Of a stretch of DNA of 64,000 nt, positions 62,304 to 64,000 are shown piece after piece. Positions within the stretch are counted from its first letter, which is position 1. Each line of letters starts with the position of its first letter. The notes below the pieces were generated by a model, which was not told the DNA's origin, ran no database searches, and was given only the letters and a program-made list of their open reading frames with translations. Source of the DNA: Zoogloea sp. (GTDB taxonomy: Bacteria > Pseudomonadota > Gammaproteobacteria > Burkholderiales > Rhodocyclaceae). A program made the position numbers and the translations under genes. The DNA lies in the NCBI RefSeq assembly GCF_023150065.1, contig NZ_JAKLLN010000001.1, positions 186,001-250,000 of the forward strand, written 5' to 3'.

Positions 62304-63002
62304 ATGGATCTTTCCGTGATTCTGGTGAAACACGATCCGGCGGTCTGCGAAGGGCTCGCCGAGCACTTGGGCCGGGCTGGCTTCCAGGTGCGCTGGGCCA
62401 CATCCATTGCCCAGGCCGAGGCGCTGGTTTTCGAGCCGGTGGGGCTGGTGGTGGTGGATGCACGTCTGCCGGACGGTGACGGGCTGGCCTTCGGGCGGCG
62501 CCTGCGCAGTTATACGGGGTGCGGCGTGATCCTGTGCGTTGCCGAGGCCGACAAGGCGCTGCGTATCGCCTGTCTCCGGGAAGGCGCCGATGCCTGCCTG
62601 GTGCACCCCATCGATCCGGAGGAGCTCGAGGCGACCCTGATCAGCGTGCATCGCTGTCTGCATTCGCCGGTACCGAAGCTGGTCCCCACCCTGGTGCCGA
62701 GCCATTGGGTGCTGGACCGGGAGGCACATCTGCTGCGCGCACCCAATGGGCAGAGCATGACCATCAGTCTTCTGGAGCGGTGTCTGCTGCAGACGTTGTT
62801 TGGCGATGCGGAACGTCGGGTGAGCCGGAGTGATCTGGTGGCCGAGCTGGCGGCGGTGACGGCGGGCTATACCGAAGCGCGCCTCGAGGCCCTGGTCAGT
62901 CGCCTGCGTGCCAAGGTGGTGGTGAAGTGCGGCATGAGGCTGCCGCTGGTGTCCAGTTACGGCCATGGCTACCGTTTCAACGGCCACGTCCGGCTTCTTT
63001 AG
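62304..63002 (+). CDS. Orphan OmpR-like response regulator with degenerate receiver
   Basis: A 232-residue protein with a receiver-like N-terminus and a C-terminal winged helix (about 140-228: GQSMTISLLERCLLQTLFGDAERRVSRSDLVAEL... SRLRAKVVVKCG... YGHGYRF). The likely phosphoacceptor Asp52 is kept (VVVDARLPDGDG), but the acidic pair is reduced (ILVKHDP, K9-H10-D11), the switch Thr is Val and the conserved Lys is His101 (LVHPID). Phosphorylation may be lost or unusual. No kinase gene is adjacent. The start is fixed by GGAGGCGGAG just upstream. Confidence 0.85.
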   Translation: MDLSVILVKHDPAVCEGLAEHLGRAGFQVRWATSIAQAEALVFEPVGLVVVDARLPDGDGLAFGRRLRSYTGCGVILCVAEADKALRIACLREGADACLVHPIDPEELEATLISVHRCLHSPVPKLVPTLVPSHWVLDREAHLLRAPNGQSMTISLLERCLLQTLFGDAERRVSRSDLVAELAAVTAGYTEARLEALVSRLRAKVVVKCGMRLPLVSSYGHGYRFNGHVRLL

Positions 63003-63059
63003 CCGGTCAGGATTGGTCAGCATTTTCCTTCCATGCCGTGGATGACTAGGATATTCGTT

Positions 63060-63076
63060 CGACATCAATGATGTCG
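63060..63076 (+). promoter_or_regulatory. 17-bp palindrome in the leader of the second orphan regulator
   Basis: CGACATC-AAT-GATGTCG: perfect 7-bp arms with a 3-bp centre, ending 22 nt before the ATG at 63099 and just upstream of its GGAGG ribosome site. It could be an operator (possibly self-regulatory) or a short mRNA hairpin near the ribosome site. Confidence 0.5.
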
Positions 63077-63098
63077 GTCCATGTGGAGGTAAAACTGA

Positions 63099-63872
63099 AT
63101 GCGCCTGGCGCTGTTGCATGCCGAGTATGGGCAGATTGAGGGTCTTGCGGGCGCGCTTGAGGCGGCAGGGCACCACGTTCATCGTTACACCAATCCCCGC
63201 ACCCTGATACGCGAGGCCATGCGGGAGAGTTTCGATCTCTTCCTGCTCGACTGGGTCGGAGGGGATGCCGGTGCGCTGTTGCGGGAGTTGCGCAGCGGGT
63301 CGGAGACCGAATGCTCGGTCATCTTCTTCAACTGCCGTAACAACGAAGGGGAGCTCGCCGAGGCGCTGGGCAGCGGTGCTGACGACTTCATCATTGGCCC
63401 GGTCAGTATCCGGGAGGTGGTGGCGCGGGTGGGGGCCATCCTGCGCCGGCGCAACCCCCGGTATTTCGGCAGCACCAATTTCCTCGACATGCCGCCTTAC
63501 CGCTTCGACATGACCACCAAGGGCATCCTCGTCAAGGGCTCCCCCGTGGTCCTCACCGACAAGGAATTCGAACTCGCCCTGTTCCTTTTCCGCAATCTTG
63601 GGCGCACCCTGTCCCGCGGGCATCTGCTCGAAGCGGTATGGGGGAGTGCCCTGCTGGCGGTGTCCCGGACGGTGGATACCCATGTCAGCCGGATCCGCAG
63701 GAAGCTCGGTTTGCGTCCCGAGGCGGGCTTTCGCCTCAGCGCGGCGTACGGAAACGGCTATCGTCTTGAGCGGATCGTCGATGAATGGAGCACCGACGCG
63801 CCGGAGCGGCGCCACGAGACGTCTGACACACGGAGCGTGCCTCAGGAGGTGCTGGGGCTGCACGCGCCGTGA
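63099..63872 (+). CDS. Orphan OmpR-like response regulator with degenerate receiver
   Basis: A 257-residue protein with a receiver-like domain (about 1-118) and an intact OmpR winged helix (VVLTDKEFELALFLFRNLGRTLSRGHLLEAVWG... SRTVDTHVSRIRRKLGL... YGNGYRLERI). Asp51 occupies the phosphoacceptor place (FLLDWVGGDAG), but the acidic pocket is reduced to HAEY (7-10), the switch Thr becomes Asn and the conserved Lys is Gly100 (FIIGPVS). A 30-residue polar tail follows the winged helix. It lies 96 nt after the other orphan regulator; no kinase is nearby. Confidence 0.85.
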   Translation: MRLALLHAEYGQIEGLAGALEAAGHHVHRYTNPRTLIREAMRESFDLFLLDWVGGDAGALLRELRSGSETECSVIFFNCRNNEGELAEALGSGADDFIIGPVSIREVVARVGAILRRRNPRYFGSTNFLDMPPYRFDMTTKGILVKGSPVVLTDKEFELALFLFRNLGRTLSRGHLLEAVWGSALLAVSRTVDTHVSRIRRKLGLRPEAGFRLSAAYGNGYRLERIVDEWSTDAPERRHETSDTRSVPQEVLGLHAP

Positions 63873-64000
63873 TCGATTTCGCGCCGACGTCGATTCTTTG
63901 TGTCATAACGTCCGGGATTTGTATCCCAGCGTGAATTTGTCACCGTGCGACTTCCGTCGGGGCCTCTACCCTTCGGGCATCAGTACGCGTTGCACGGAGC

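Noticed and set aside
62304-63872. The two orphan regulators as a recent tandem duplication.
   Set aside because: Their sequences share only the general regulator fold; key residues and lengths differ.
1-64000. CRISPR arrays, insertion sequences, tRNA genes and prophage genes.
   Set aside because: I looked for repeated spacers, transposase motifs, cloverleaf-type sequences and phage structural genes and found none that could be supported.

Overview
The window is a gene-dense, high-GC stretch of bacterial chromosome. About 70 protein genes are recognisable. No rRNA, tRNA, CRISPR array, insertion sequence, prophage or plasmid function was seen. Gene content and order point to a betaproteobacterium, most likely of the Rhodocyclales type. 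Pointers are the rsxABCDGE-nth-DUF1841 cluster, the algH-ruvX-pyrR-pyrB-pyrC' operon, the secB-grxC-rhodanese block, cytochrome c' beside a b561-type cytochrome, and a TRAP transporter. The taxonomic call is inference from gene content only.

Region by region. 0-10 kb: purM faces hflX across a two-way terminator, followed by a long leftward unit for the Rsx/Rnf electron-transport complex ending in nth and a DUF1841 gene, then pyrD. 10-18 kb: N-degron transferases bpt and aat (with a coupled small outer-membrane protein), an NlpC/P60 hydrolase, serB, a class I DAHP synthase, a HAD nucleotidase, bioC and bioB. 18-24 kb: comF, trmL, gpsA, an SH3b protein, secB, grxC, a membrane-anchored rhodanese and an ArsR-family regulator whose cysteines resemble persulfide sensors, divergent from the S41 protease ctpA. 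24-33 kb: moeB, a tightly overlapping three-gene unit (beta-propeller, atypical NodB deacetylase, membrane fatty-acid hydroxylase), ribD, nrdR, glyA, a Cache-type chemoreceptor and a histidine phosphatase.

33-47 kb: a TRAP transporter lacking a local binding-protein gene, a yjgN/M48 peptidase pair, a diguanylate cyclase, the pyrimidine operon with a catalytically dead dihydroorotase homologue, photolyase, and a leftward uppP-hydrolase-yqiA-methyltransferase unit. 47-54 kb: an HD-GYP phosphodiesterase, a DUF3365 haem protein, a frameshifted MipA/OmpV gene, cytochrome c', cytochrome b561 and a DEDDh exonuclease. 53-61 kb: a heavy-metal type RND efflux operon (adaptor, pump, DUF3240, TolC-like) divergent from its two-component system. 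Two CTTAAG-N5-type boxes lie between the two units, and the kinase has a His-rich periplasmic loop. 61-64 kb: a CBS-pair protein and two orphan response regulators with degenerate receiver domains.

The points most worth following are the metal-efflux/two-component locus with its boxes, the propeller-deacetylase-hydroxylase unit, the two degenerate regulators with a 17-bp palindrome, the BigR-like ArsR/rhodanese pair, the single-base frameshift in the mipA-like gene, and the terminator-like leader of the cytochrome c' gene.
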